A stretch of DNA of 64,000 nt from Lachnospiraceae bacterium UBA5899 (lineage in GTDB: Bacteria > Bacillota > Clostridia > Lachnospirales > Lachnospiraceae). The stretch is taken from contig DJEL01000017.1 of assembly GCA_002432425.1 (NCBI GenBank), forward strand, positions 5,116-69,115. The letters are read 5' to 3'. The translations under genes were made by a program, and so were the position numbers. Below, piece after piece: positions 1 through 8,585 of the stretch; position 1 is the stretch's first letter, and each line of letters opens with the position of its first letter. The notes beneath the pieces were generated by a model, which worked only from the letters and a program-made list of their open reading frames with translations, had not been told where the DNA came from and searched no databases.

Positions 1-1
1 T

Positions 2-1087
2 CAGCTCATAGAGTCCAACAATGTGTCCAAACAGAAGTTTTCGGCGGACCCGAGACCGCTTGACCCCAACGTACCCAGTTCTTTTCTGCAGAATTTTGTT
101 TTTAAGAATTTCATGTACTCCAAGCAGGATGACTATGAAAAACAACTGACGCAGTTAGGAATTATGGATAAAGATGCCTATACCTGTACCTGTTACATGG
201 ATGAAGTGGGCAATACACCGGCAATGGGAGACATCCTGTCCTGGTCGGAGTCCTCGGCGGTGGTTTATGCCAATTCCGTTCTGGGGGCAAGATGCAACCG
301 TAATTCCGGGATCATCGACCTTATGGGCTCGGTAGCGGGCTACGTGCCGCGGTTCGGATTACTGACGGACGAAGGCAGAAAAGCAACCTGGGTGGTGAAG
401 ATCGAGACCACGAAAAAGCCGGAAGCGCAGCTGCTCGGTTCTGCCATCGGCATGAAGGTTATGGCAGATGTACCCTATATAGAGGGACTGGACAAGTGGC
501 TTGGCGGTGAACTGGATGAGGCGGCAAAGACCTATCTGAAGGATTTCGGCGCCGCAACGGCCTCCAACGGTGCGGTAGGTTTATATCATGTGGAAAACAT
601 TACCCCGGAAGCAGTGAAATACGGAAAAGACCTTGTGGCAGAGGGCGCGAAGGTCTATGTGGTGGATGATGCGGAACTGCAGCGGGTTTATGACAGTTAT
701 CCGGTTATCTGGAAAAAGAAGGATGCCGCCCCGAAGCTGTGCTTTATGGGATGTCCGCATATGAGCTTAAACCAGTTAATTGACTGGACGAAAAAAGTGA
801 AGCAAGGCTTAAAAGAAGCCGGAAAGACCAAAGTTTGTATTCCGACTGTCTTTACGGCAGCACCGGCGGTTCTTAAGAAATTTGAGGAAACACCCTATGC
901 GGCTGTCTTAAAAAAGACCGGCGTCATTACTTCTTATATTTGTCCACTCATGTACATGAACAATCCGCTCAGCGGAAAAATGCCTGTCATTACTTCCAGC
1001 AATAAATTAAGAACCTATACCAGCGCCAGATATTATACGGATGAGGAAATTTTAGAGCAGATTACGAAGGGAGGCGCATCCAGATGA
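2..1087 (+). CDS. Aconitase X catalytic (large) subunit, 5'-truncated by window edge
   Basis: Belongs to the aconitase X large domain (DUF521), Fe-S hydro-lyases. Known members dehydrate cis-3-hydroxy-L-proline in bacteria or mevalonate 5-phosphate in archaea; the substrate here cannot be read from sequence. Cysteine motifs expected in the family are visible: YTCTCYMDE, GARCNRNSG, CFMGCPHMS and YICPLMYMN. The frame is open to the first bases of the window (reading QLIESNN before the GTG at 23), so the true start lies upstream and roughly 40-60 residues are missing. It overlaps the small subunit by 4 bases (ATGA), which indicates translational coupling. Family call is firm; substrate unknown. 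Confidence 0.9.
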   Translation, partial: QLIESNNVSKQKFSADPRPLDPNVPSSFLQNFVFKNFMYSKQDDYEKQLTQLGIMDKDAYTCTCYMDEVGNTPAMGDILSWSESSAVVYANSVLGARCNRNSGIIDLMGSVAGYVPRFGLLTDEGRKATWVVKIETTKKPEAQLLGSAIGMKVMADVPYIEGLDKWLGGELDEAAKTYLKDFGAATASNGAVGLYHVENITPEAVKYGKDLVAEGAKVYVVDDAELQRVYDSYPVIWKKKDAAPKLCFMGCPHMSLNQLIDWTKKVKQGLKEAGKTKVCIPTVFTAAPAVLKKFEETPYAAVLKKTGVITSYICPLMYMNNPLSGKMPVITSSNKLRTYTSARYYTDEEILEQITKGGASR

Positions 1088-1530
1088 AAGAGTTTAAGGG
1101 CAGAGTAGTAGCAAAAGGCACGGCAGAAGCCAAGGCACTGGTGTCCCACGGAGGACTCAATACACTGGCATCTTTCCAGAAAGCATTGCAGTTTGGAGAT
1201 AAAAAAGCAACCTGCGGGGACCAGAATAACCCGGACCTTTACGGCAAACAGATGGCAGGGAAGGCATTGTGCCTGCCGACAACCATCGGTTCCACCACAG
1301 GCGGACTGGTACTGTACTGCGCCTGCTCCATGGGAAGACAGCCGGCATGCATGCTGTTTTCCGAACCCATTGATTCCCTGGCGGCAGCCGGTGCTATTTT
1401 AGCGGATGTATGGCTGGAAAACAGTAAGATGCCTGTCATCGACAGTCTGGGCGAAGAGTTCCTGGCTTATGTAAAGGACGATATGAATATTACGGTAAAA
1501 GAAGGTGGAGTAGTCGTATGTCAATCTTAA
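1084..1530 (+). CDS. Aconitase X swivel (small) subunit, DUF126
   Basis: A 148-residue protein matching the swivelling domain that completes the aconitase X active site. The conserved core G-STTGGLVLY followed by a PACMLFSEPID segment is typical. Here the two AcnX domains are separate genes, as in the archaeal type, rather than fused as in many proteobacterial hydroxyproline dehydratases. Start ATG overlaps the end of the large subunit, and the 3' end overlaps the start of the following membrane protein gene by 13 bases, so all three are probably co-translated. Function therefore depends on the neighbour; substrate not determined. Confidence 0.88.
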   Translation: MKEFKGRVVAKGTAEAKALVSHGGLNTLASFQKALQFGDKKATCGDQNNPDLYGKQMAGKALCLPTTIGSTTGGLVLYCACSMGRQPACMLFSEPIDSLAAAGAILADVWLENSKMPVIDSLGEEFLAYVKDDMNITVKEGGVVVCQS

Positions 1531-2264
1531 ATCAGTTAAACAGTGTACCGATGTACCTGATCTGCGGGGGAATCATTGCTTTTGTGGCAGTGGTCTGTGT
1601 TATTTTCTTGGTGAGAGCTTACCGCACCGGCAAGGCCATCGGTATGGATACCACGAAAATGAAGCGTACAATCATTTCCAGCGCCACATTTTCCCTGCTG
1701 CCCAGTGTGGGTATTTTACTGGGAGTCATTGCCCTGTCGGGAAGCCTGGGAACTCCCTGGCCCTGGCTGCGCCTGTCCGTGATCGGTGCCCTGCACTATG
1801 AAACCCAGGTGGCTCAGGCAGCGGCGGAACAGGTGGGGCTGAGCACCCTTTCGGCTGCGGAAATGACACCGAGGGCCTTCACTACCATTGCACTTCTTAT
1901 GAGCATCTGTATTATCTGGGGAATGGTCATGTCAGTATTCTTAAATAAAAAATATACAAAGAAACTGACGGCGGACAAAAAGAGCGATAAGCCCGGGTTC
2001 GGGGACATGGCTATGACGGCCATGTTCATCGGACTGGTAAGTACCTATATCGGAAGATACATTGGCGGCTTTATATCGGAAAACGGATTGTTTACGTTTC
2101 ACGGGGACTATATTCCGTTGATCGTACTGGCGGTATCGGCACTGGTCATGGCGGGTTTTGTTTATCTGGTGGAGAAAAAGAAACAGGCCTGGGTGGACAG
2201 TTTTTCCATTGCCGGCAGTATGATTGCCGGTATGCTGGCGGCTGTTCTGGCGGGACTGCTGTAA
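1518..2264 (+). CDS. DUF5058 family integral membrane protein
   Basis: A 248-residue hydrophobic protein with about six membrane segments (first at residues 13-33) and a basic cytoplasmic loop with TGKAIGMDTTKMKRT. It matches what I know as DUF5058, a family of uncharacterised membrane proteins often near peptidases or amino-acid genes. The gene starts inside the end of the AcnX small subunit, which argues strongly for a joint role, most simply import of the AcnX substrate or export of its product (inference). It may form a pair with the next membrane protein at 2407. Confidence 0.75.
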   Translation: MSILNQLNSVPMYLICGGIIAFVAVVCVIFLVRAYRTGKAIGMDTTKMKRTIISSATFSLLPSVGILLGVIALSGSLGTPWPWLRLSVIGALHYETQVAQAAAEQVGLSTLSAAEMTPRAFTTIALLMSICIIWGMVMSVFLNKKYTKKLTADKKSDKPGFGDMAMTAMFIGLVSTYIGRYIGGFISENGLFTFHGDYIPLIVLAVSALVMAGFVYLVEKKKQAWVDSFSIAGSMIAGMLAAVLAGLL

Positions 2265-2269
2265 GACAC

Positions 2270-2370
2270 CGTCTGACAGGAAAAACGTTGCCTGACGGAA
2301 AAGCATGCCCGACAGGAAAGCATGCCCGACAGGAAATGCTGCCTGACGGGAAATGCTGCCTGACGGGAAA
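2270..2370 (+). repeat. About six tandem copies of a 17-bp unit in the intergenic gap
   Basis: Between the two membrane protein genes a 17-bp unit is iterated. Two copies of GCATGCCCGACAGGAAA (2303-2319, 2320-2336) are followed by two copies of TGCTGCCTGACGGGAAA (2337-2353, 2354-2370), with two more degenerate copies before them (2270-2286, 2287-2302). The common core is TGMCNGRAAA-like. Pairwise identity within each doublet is perfect, so the expansion looks recent. No ORF runs through it. Confidence 0.85.
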
Positions 2371-2406
2371 ATATTCTGATTAGGATATGACAGAAAGGAT
2401 TACAAA

Positions 2407-3120
2407 ATGGAAGAAAATAAGAAAACGGCTGTCTGGGACAGTTATACTCGAAAAACCCATGTGATCGGCAGAATTGTCAGCATTATCACACTGGTCATGC
2501 TGGTGGGCGCGCCTTTCCTGATCGGTAAGATACTGGGCGCCTATCCGGATCTTGGGGCGGTGGGAAAGGGATTTCTTTCCGTAGGACTGGTATGGCTGGT
2601 CAGCAGTATCGCAGAATTTTTAATTTATACACCTATGTTGGGAGCCGGAGGCGGCTATCTGGCATTTATCACCGGCAACCTGATCAATATGAAGATTCCC
2701 TGTGCCGTCAACGCCAGGGATATGGTGGGAGCAAAGACCGGAACTCCGGAAAATGAGATCATTTCCACGATCTCCATCGCCACTTCCTCCCTGGTTACCA
2801 TTCTGGTGCTGGCAATCGGTGTACTTCTGATGGTTCCCCTGCAGCCCATTTTACAGAGCGAGGTTCTGCAGCCGGCATTTGAAAATGTGGTTCCGGCGCT
2901 GTTCGGTGCCATGGCATACAAGTATTATCGTAAAAATATGAAGATAGCAGCCCTGCCGTTAGTGGTTATGAGCCTGCTGTTTATTCTGGTACCTTCCCTG
3001 ATCGGCTCCACCAGTTTTATGATCATTCCTTCCGGCGCCATTGCCATCGGCATTGCTTATCTGCTGTTCAAAAAGAAGAATGCGGCAGGAAGTAAGAACG
3101 GGAATACCAAAGAATCCTAA
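2407..3120 (+). CDS. Conserved membrane protein of unknown function
   Basis: A 237-residue protein with about six predicted membrane spans and a central cytoplasmic or pore-like segment (GAGGGYLAFITGNLINMKIP). The conserved-looking Gly-rich stretch and the NARDMVGAK segment suggest a transporter half. I do not recognise a named family. It lies downstream of the DUF5058 gene after the 17-bp repeat tract and 15 bases upstream of the M20 peptidase, so it is probably part of the same operon. A two-component permease made with the DUF5058 protein is a reasonable inference but untested. Confidence 0.6.
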   Translation: MEENKKTAVWDSYTRKTHVIGRIVSIITLVMLVGAPFLIGKILGAYPDLGAVGKGFLSVGLVWLVSSIAEFLIYTPMLGAGGGYLAFITGNLINMKIPCAVNARDMVGAKTGTPENEIISTISIATSSLVTILVLAIGVLLMVPLQPILQSEVLQPAFENVVPALFGAMAYKYYRKNMKIAALPLVVMSLLFILVPSLIGSTSFMIIPSGAIAIGIAYLLFKKKNAAGSKNGNTKES

Positions 3121-3135
3121 GAAAAGAGGTCAGAT

Positions 3136-4575
3136 ATGAAATACATTGGTTTTATACTTCTTGCAGTGCTCGCAGTCATCCTGCTGCTTCTGCTCATTGC
3201 GGTCATCCGGACACTTCTGATGCCGTCAAAAACATCGACCTATATAGCGAAAGAATCCGAGGAAGAGTCCCTGGCGCTGGCACGGAAACTTTCTAAAATG
3301 GTGCAGTACGATACCACCTCACATGCCAATGTGCCGGAAGTGGAAAAGTTTTTGGGATTCCATAAGGTATTGGAAGAACTGTTTCCGCTGGTGCATGAAA
3401 AACTGGAAAAAACGGAAATTGACGGGAACCTGCTTTTTTACTGGAAAGGAAAGAGTTCACAGAAGCCCATTCTTTTGATGAGTCATCAGGATGTGGTTCC
3501 TGCGGAAGGGGAGTGGGTGCATGAGCCTTTTTCCGGAGATATTGCGGACGGTAAGGTATGGGGCAGAGGAACCTCCGATACCAAAGCTTCGGTCATGGCA
3601 TTTTTCCAGGCGGTGGAAGAGCTGCTGGCGGAAGGCTTTGTACCGCCTGCCGATGTGTATCTGGCATCTTCCTGCACGGAAGAGTGGGGCGGGGACGGTG
3701 CACCCAAGATCGTGGCAGAGCTTCAGAAAAGAGGCATTGAATTATTCTTAGTATGCGATGAAGGCGGCGGAATCATCACGGAGCCTATCGGAGGCATCCA
3801 CGGTAATTTTGCCATGGTAGGTGTGTTTGAAAAAGGAAAGGGCGATGTAAAGTTTACCGCCAGAAGCAACGGAGGTCATGCAAGTACTCCCGTAAAAGGA
3901 ACTCCCATTGCCAGGCTGGCAGCTTTTGTCAATGAAGTAGAGACTCATTCTCCGTTCCGGAAAAAAATGCTGCCGGAAGTCGCAGCTATGTTTACCCGGC
4001 TGGCTCCGTATGCGGGCTTTGGAATGAAATTGATCTTCGGCAATCTGTGGTTGTTCCGGCCGCTGTTAAATGCGGTTCTGCCGGCCATCAGCGCACAGGC
4101 GGGAGCCATGTTAAAGACAACCATTGCGTTTACCGTACAGAAGGGCGCCGATGCCTATAACGTATTGCCGCAGGAAGCCTATGTGGGAGCCAATATGCGT
4201 TTCATTCCCCATCAGGGAGAAAAGGAAAGCCTGGAGATTATCCGGAAAATAGCCGCAAAGCATGGATTGGAAACCGAAGTTTTGCATGCCAATGATTACA
4301 CAGAGCCCGTGGACATTCACGGAGAGGCGTTCCGCCTTGTGGAGCAGACCATTGCGGAAACCTTTCCGGGACTTCCGGCAAGTCCGTACGTGATGACGGG
4401 AGCAACCGATGCCCGGTTCTACCAGCCGGTATGCAAGAGCTGTATCCGATTTGCCCCGGTGGTTTACGGACCGGAGCAGATGAAGGGAATGCACGGACTG
4501 AATGAAAACATTGAGTACAACTGCCTGCCGGGAGCCGTACGGTTTTATAAAAACCTGATTAAGGCAGAGAAATAG
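3136..4575 (+). CDS. Membrane-anchored M20 family metallopeptidase
   Basis: A 479-residue M20/M25/M40 peptidase of the carboxypeptidase S type. Residues 3-28 form an N-terminal membrane anchor. Zinc-site motifs are intact: SHQDVVP (His117), RGTSDTK (Asp148), CTEEWGG (Glu182/Glu183), VCDEGG (Asp208) and KGMHGLNE near the C-terminus. The dimerisation (lid) domain lies at about 230-380. It probably releases amino acids or dipeptides at the membrane face. It ends the AcnX/membrane protein operon, which would fit a peptide or (hydroxy)proline use pathway, though that link is only contextual. A terminator-like hairpin follows. Confidence 0.88.
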   Translation: MKYIGFILLAVLAVILLLLLIAVIRTLLMPSKTSTYIAKESEEESLALARKLSKMVQYDTTSHANVPEVEKFLGFHKVLEELFPLVHEKLEKTEIDGNLLFYWKGKSSQKPILLMSHQDVVPAEGEWVHEPFSGDIADGKVWGRGTSDTKASVMAFFQAVEELLAEGFVPPADVYLASSCTEEWGGDGAPKIVAELQKRGIELFLVCDEGGGIITEPIGGIHGNFAMVGVFEKGKGDVKFTARSNGGHASTPVKGTPIARLAAFVNEVETHSPFRKKMLPEVAAMFTRLAPYAGFGMKLIFGNLWLFRPLLNAVLPAISAQAGAMLKTTIAFTVQKGADAYNVLPQEAYVGANMRFIPHQGEKESLEIIRKIAAKHGLETEVLHANDYTEPVDIHGEAFRLVEQTIAETFPGLPASPYVMTGATDARFYQPVCKSCIRFAPVVYGPEQMKGMHGLNENIEYNCLPGAVRFYKNLIKAEK

Positions 4576-4591
4576 AAAATATATCCGGGAA

Positions 4592-4635
4592 AATACCGCC
4601 TACAGCATGCAAATGCCGTGCAGACAGTATTTTTT
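4592..4635 (+). terminator. Probable intrinsic terminator after the M20 peptidase
   Basis: Imperfect hairpin with outer arms AATAC/GTATT and inner GC-rich pairing, followed by a run of six T. The stem has several mismatches, so strength is uncertain. Confidence 0.5.
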
Positions 4636-4670
4636 GCACGAAGAACGCTGGCAACGTGCGTACTTTATAA

Positions 4671-4699
4671 TGGAAATGCCACGATACATATGGTATAAT
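4671..4699 (+). promoter_or_regulatory. Probable sigma-A promoter with extended -10
   Basis: TGGAAA (-35-like), 17-base spacer, and a TATAAT preceded by TGG (TGn extended -10). It sits 42 bases before the zinc-ribbon/speD operon and after the preceding terminator, so it is the likely start of that transcript. Confidence 0.65.
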
Positions 4700-4740
4700 A
4701 AATAAAATTTGTTCGTTTACGTGAAAAAGGTGGAATTTCT

Positions 4741-5052
4741 ATGGAAACAAGGATTGAGGGTCTCTGGGACTGTGCATATTGCGGAAAGAAGGGGATTAAG
4801 GCCCGCTTTGACGCATGTACTTCCTGCGGAAGAGCCCGTGGCGTGGAAACCGTTTTTTACCTGCCGGAGGATATAGAGGCAGCAACACTGACGGAAAAAG
4901 AAAAGGCCATGACGACCAATGAGCCGGACTGGTTGTGCGAATACTGCGGAGCATACAATCGTTCCGATGCCATAAACTGCAGTAAATGCGGAGCATCAAA
5001 GGCAGAATCGAAGACCAATTACGGAAGGAGGGGAACATGGCAATACAGCTGA
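4741..5052 (+). CDS. Small protein with two RanBP2-type zinc ribbons
   Basis: A 103-residue protein with two copies of a W-x-C-x2-C...C-x2-C module: WDCAYCGKKG...CTSCG at residues 9-33 and WLCEYCGAYN...CSKCG near 63-83. The module resembles RanBP2/zinc-ribbon domains that in bacteria usually bind protein or nucleic acid. An acidic linker joins the two. It is the first gene of the operon and overlaps the speD start by 16 bases, so its product is made together with SpeD. Its role in the polyamine cluster is unknown; a recruiting or regulatory adaptor is one option. Confidence 0.75.
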   Translation: METRIEGLWDCAYCGKKGIKARFDACTSCGRARGVETVFYLPEDIEAATLTEKEKAMTTNEPDWLCEYCGAYNRSDAINCSKCGASKAESKTNYGRRGTWQYS

Positions 5053-5432
5053 TTGCGGATTTATATGAGTGTTCGGAAATCATAGATGATACGGAAGCCA
5101 TTAAGACGGCGGCGCACCGGGCCATAGAATATGTAGGTGCGGATATTGTGGAGGAATGCATTCACAAATTTGAACCCATCGGTGTGACCTATTTTGCGGT
5201 AATCTCTACTTCTCATTTTTCGGTACATACATGGCCCGAATACGGGTATGCGGCAGTGGATATCTTTTCCTGTACGGATGAAGTGGTGGAAGGAATTGCG
5301 GAAATACTGAAGGAGCTGTTCGGAGCAGGCAGAATTGTGATGCGTTCCGTGCAGAGAGAGATTGCACCCGGACCGGGACGTCCGGCAGAGGTGGCTGATA
5401 CGGAACAGAAGCAAAGCCGTCAAAGAAGATAG
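5037..5432 (+). CDS. speD: S-adenosylmethionine decarboxylase (prokaryotic class 1B type)
   Basis: A 131-residue pyruvoyl enzyme that decarboxylates AdoMet to supply the aminopropyl donor for spermidine. The self-processing motif STSHFSVHTWPEYGY is clear, with Ser59 as the predicted cleavage and pyruvoyl residue, His64 as processing residue and Cys79 in DIFSC as proton donor. I chose the ATG at 5037 rather than 4986, because GGAGGGG lies 4 bases upstream and the protein then begins at the family's usual position. It is coupled to the zinc-ribbon gene and precedes DUF4178, DUF350 and a membrane SpeE, which uses its product. Confidence 0.93.
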   Translation: MAIQLIADLYECSEIIDDTEAIKTAAHRAIEYVGADIVEECIHKFEPIGVTYFAVISTSHFSVHTWPEYGYAAVDIFSCTDEVVEGIAEILKELFGAGRIVMRSVQREIAPGPGRPAEVADTEQKQSRQRR

Positions 5433-5453
5433 TGGCAAAGGGGGAAGAAGAGA

Positions 5454-6533
5454 ATGAGTTATCAGGTGGGAACACTGCTTAACATCAATGGTCTTGCAGG
5501 AAAGGTGATCGGTTTTATCCGGTATGAAAATACACAGGATCCGGGAAAATTCTGGACAGAGTACCGGCTACGGACGCAAAAAGGAGAAGCATGGCTTTCC
5601 TGTGATGATTTTTACAATGAGTATTCGGTTTCCTGGCCGGCAAACGATGTGGACGGCAGAATCGGACCGGAATGGCATAAGGTGGACGAAGGAACCCAGG
5701 TGGTCAGAAGCTACGGCGGAGATGTGGATGTGGACCCGGGAGAGCGGGCAACGTTTTTGGAGTTTGAAGACGAATCCGAGGACCATACCCTGTCGGTGGA
5801 GATGTGGAGCGACGGAACGGAATACTCTAAGGGAGAATATGTAGAAAAAGAACAGATTGTGGTAACCGGGTTTGAAAAACCGAAAAACAGTGCGAAGGGA
5901 CTGGGGATTGTTGTTGCCCTTATTGTCTTGTTTATGTTTATACCGCCTATTTTTACTACGTTGTCTTCCGGTATGGCTGTCAACAGCAAAAAGATTTCCT
6001 CGTATCTGGAATCCACAGTTAAATATAATTATAAGACTTCCATTACGGGAAATGAGAACCAGACGGCAACAGTATATGAGTATTTTATAGATGCTACCAC
6101 GGATGATGTGGCAAAGGACATTATCGAGGGTGTGGACGGCAATACGATTTCCGTAACCCAGAAGGATGATGAGTCAGATGCGGAAATAGCAATCCTTACC
6201 AAAAAGGAATACTGTCTGATTTACCATCCGGAATCGGAAGAAAATGTAGTGTATGTACAGATATCGAACCGTAAGTACAATTACACCTCGGACAATTCCC
6301 CGTACAGAAGTTCCGGTTCCGATACAAGCTGGTACCGAAGTCATTATTACAGCTCGGGATATTCTTCGGATGCAAATTCCTACAAGAGCACGCCTTCGGC
6401 GTATTCCATGTATGACGGCTCCACCGTACATAATATCGGCAACGGCTACTTTGATTCCTATTCCAATTCCGTAAGACAGTCGAGCATCAACAGCCGGAAT
6501 TCCTCAAGCGGAGGAATCAGCAGCGGAAAGTAA
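5454..6533 (+). CDS. DUF4178 protein with a membrane segment and Ser/Tyr-rich tail
   Basis: Residues 1-140 match DUF4178, a beta-rich domain known from envelope-stress and polyamine gene neighbourhoods. One hydrophobic segment spans about 150-172 (GIVVALIVLFMFIPPIF). Residues 173-270 form a second domain with KKEYCLIYHPESE. The last ~85 residues are dominated by Ser, Tyr and Asn without obvious fold. The topology suggests the DUF4178 domain on one side of the membrane and the disordered tail on the other. Biochemical function is unknown. Adjacent to speD (21-base gap) and DUF350. Confidence 0.8.
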   Translation: MSYQVGTLLNINGLAGKVIGFIRYENTQDPGKFWTEYRLRTQKGEAWLSCDDFYNEYSVSWPANDVDGRIGPEWHKVDEGTQVVRSYGGDVDVDPGERATFLEFEDESEDHTLSVEMWSDGTEYSKGEYVEKEQIVVTGFEKPKNSAKGLGIVVALIVLFMFIPPIFTTLSSGMAVNSKKISSYLESTVKYNYKTSITGNENQTATVYEYFIDATTDDVAKDIIEGVDGNTISVTQKDDESDAEIAILTKKEYCLIYHPESEENVVYVQISNRKYNYTSDNSPYRSSGSDTSWYRSHYYSSGYSSDANSYKSTPSAYSMYDGSTVHNIGNGYFDSYSNSVRQSSINSRNSSSGGISSGK

Positions 6534-6587
6534 CAAAAACAGTTAAAAGAAACTAAAAACAGCCAACAGGTAAAAGGAGAAAAGTGT

Positions 6588-7010
6588 ATGTTAACAGTAG
6601 CATTGGAAACAGTAGTGTATCTTGGGGTAGGTCTTGTCATGATGATGCTTGGCTATTTTATCATCGATCTGGTCATTCCGGTGGATTTTCCGCAGGAAAT
6701 CCGGGAGGGAAATAAAGCGGTAGGCTGGGTGTCTGCGGGAATTTATGCCAGTCTCGGGTTTGTCATCCGTTCCGCCATCATTTCCAATACGGTGGGCGAG
6801 GCGGTAGAATTGCTGCAGGGAGTGCTGGATACCGTAACCTTTGCGGGCATCGGTATTGTGGCATTTATCGTTGCTTACTTCTTAGTGGATCTGGTAAACC
6901 GGAAATTTAATTTTAATGTGGCGCTGAAGGAAAAGAATGAAGCAGCCGGTATTATGATTTTCGGTATCTTTCTGGGTATTGCGTTTATCGTAAGCGGTGT
7001 CATCCAGTAA
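6588..7010 (+). CDS. DUF350 (YjfL-like) membrane protein
   Basis: A 140-residue protein with four membrane helices arranged as two similar halves, each with an acidic residue after the helix pair (FIIDLVIP and FLVDLVNR). This is the DUF350/YjfL pattern. The family is found with DUF4178, PspA-like or SpeD/SpeE genes in other bacteria and is assigned to envelope maintenance from context only. Good ribosome site AAAGGAG upstream. It could form the membrane core on which the other products of this operon assemble (inference). Confidence 0.85.
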   Translation: MLTVALETVVYLGVGLVMMMLGYFIIDLVIPVDFPQEIREGNKAVGWVSAGIYASLGFVIRSAIISNTVGEAVELLQGVLDTVTFAGIGIVAFIVAYFLVDLVNRKFNFNVALKEKNEAAGIMIFGIFLGIAFIVSGVIQ

Positions 7011-7064
7011 TGTACGGCGTGACCGTGATAAATCATTTTACAAAGCAGACGGAAGGAAAACGAC

Positions 7065-8570
7065 ATGAGTAAGAAATACAGGCTTCTGATGCTGACAACC
7101 CTGATTATTTCAGGCTGTTCCATGTGTTATGAACTGATTATCAGTGCGGTAAGTTCCTACCTTTTGGGAAACAGCACACTGCAGTATTCCATAACCATCG
7201 GACTATATATGGCAGCACTGGGTTTTGGATCTTATATTTCCAAATATTTTAAGAAAAATCTGTTTCACGTATTTGTCACAATTGAGTTAAGCATTGGCGT
7301 GGTTGGGGGCGTAAGCTCCCTTCTGCTTTTTCTTTCCAATATTTACATCAGCAATTATGCGGCTGTCATGTATGCGGAAATTCTTTTAATCGGCACGCTG
7401 GCCGGAGCGGAAATCCCCATTATGACAAGGATTATTGAAGCGGATGAAAATAATCTGTCGGTAACACTTTCCTCCATTTTCAGCTTTGACTACATTGGGG
7501 GGCTCTTAGGCTCTATTGCGTTTCCTTTACTCCTTCTGCCGCAGCTTGGCTATTTTGCCACATCATTTCTGTGCGGACTCCTGAATATTGCAGCTGCCAT
7601 GCTGATTTTGTGGCGGTTTGGAGAGCGGGTGGAAAACATCCGGATTTACCGTGTGATTGCGGGAATTCTTGCTATAGGAATGGCAGTGGGAATCCTGTTT
7701 GCGGACAATATTTCCAACAGCATTGAAGACGGACTGTACAGAGACCATATTATCTATATGGAGCAGACACAGTATCAGAAAATAGTTATGACGAAGCATC
7801 GGGATGATGTGCGGCTTTACATAGACGGAAACTGCCAGTTTTCCACGGCGGATGAATACCGCTATCATGAAGCACTGGTCCATGTTCCCATGAGTGAACT
7901 TTCTAAAAGGGAGGACGTACTCATTCTGGGGGGCGGAGACGGTATGGCGGTTCGGGAAGTTCTCAAATACGATGAGGTAAAGGACATTACCCTTGTGGAT
8001 CTGGATGCCGAGATGATACGCATCTGTTCCACCAATCCCAACATTACGGAAATCAACGAAAACAGCCTGCAATCGGAAAAGCTGCATGTGATTAATACGG
8101 ATGCCTATGAATATCTGGAAAAGTCGGAGGATGTGTTTGACCTGATCATCGTGGATCTGCCGGATCCGAACAGTGAGTCCTTAAATAAGCTGTACTCCAA
8201 TATTTTTTACCGGATGTGCGGAAATCATCTGAAGGATGATGGAGTTATGGTGGTGCAGTCCACCAGCCCCTACTATGCCACAAAAGCTTTCTGGTGTATC
8301 AATCATACCATCGAAAGCGAAGGATTCTGTGTAAAACCGTATCATTTGCAGGTGCCGGCATTCGGGGATTGGGGATTCAATATGGCAAGCCGGAAGGAAC
8401 TGAAGGAAGAACTGACTTTTGATGTGGAGACAAAGTACTTAAGCACGGAGAATGTATCCGCACTTTTCCTGTTCGGAAAGGACGAAATGGCGGAAGATGT
8501 GGAGATCAACCGGCTTACCAGACCGGTGCTGATGGAATACTATAATAAGGCAGTGGAGAAGTGGGACTAA
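7065..8570 (+). CDS. Membrane-fused spermidine synthase-like aminopropyltransferase
   Basis: A 501-residue fusion. Residues 1-220 contain about six to seven membrane helices; residues 225-500 are a spermidine synthase fold. The AdoMet-type binding loop ILGGGDGMAVREVLK (about 285-300) and the catalytic-region motif IIVDLPDPNSE (about 361) are present. In cytosolic SpeE the loop is usually GGGDGG; here the second half reads GGGDGM. Together with SpeD upstream it could make a polyamine at the membrane. A separate soluble SpeE exists at 31353, so this one is likely specialised rather than the housekeeping enzyme (inference). Confidence 0.87.
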   Translation: MSKKYRLLMLTTLIISGCSMCYELIISAVSSYLLGNSTLQYSITIGLYMAALGFGSYISKYFKKNLFHVFVTIELSIGVVGGVSSLLLFLSNIYISNYAAVMYAEILLIGTLAGAEIPIMTRIIEADENNLSVTLSSIFSFDYIGGLLGSIAFPLLLLPQLGYFATSFLCGLLNIAAAMLILWRFGERVENIRIYRVIAGILAIGMAVGILFADNISNSIEDGLYRDHIIYMEQTQYQKIVMTKHRDDVRLYIDGNCQFSTADEYRYHEALVHVPMSELSKREDVLILGGGDGMAVREVLKYDEVKDITLVDLDAEMIRICSTNPNITEINENSLQSEKLHVINTDAYEYLEKSEDVFDLIIVDLPDPNSESLNKLYSNIFYRMCGNHLKDDGVMVVQSTSPYYATKAFWCINHTIESEGFCVKPYHLQVPAFGDWGFNMASRKELKEELTFDVETKYLSTENVSALFLFGKDEMAEDVEINRLTRPVLMEYYNKAVEKWD

Positions 8571-8585
8571 AAACGGGAGCAGGCA

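Noticed and set aside
4986..5036. Upstream ATG as start of speD
   Set aside because: It adds 17 residues without family similarity, and the ribosome site GGAGGGG belongs to ATG 5037.
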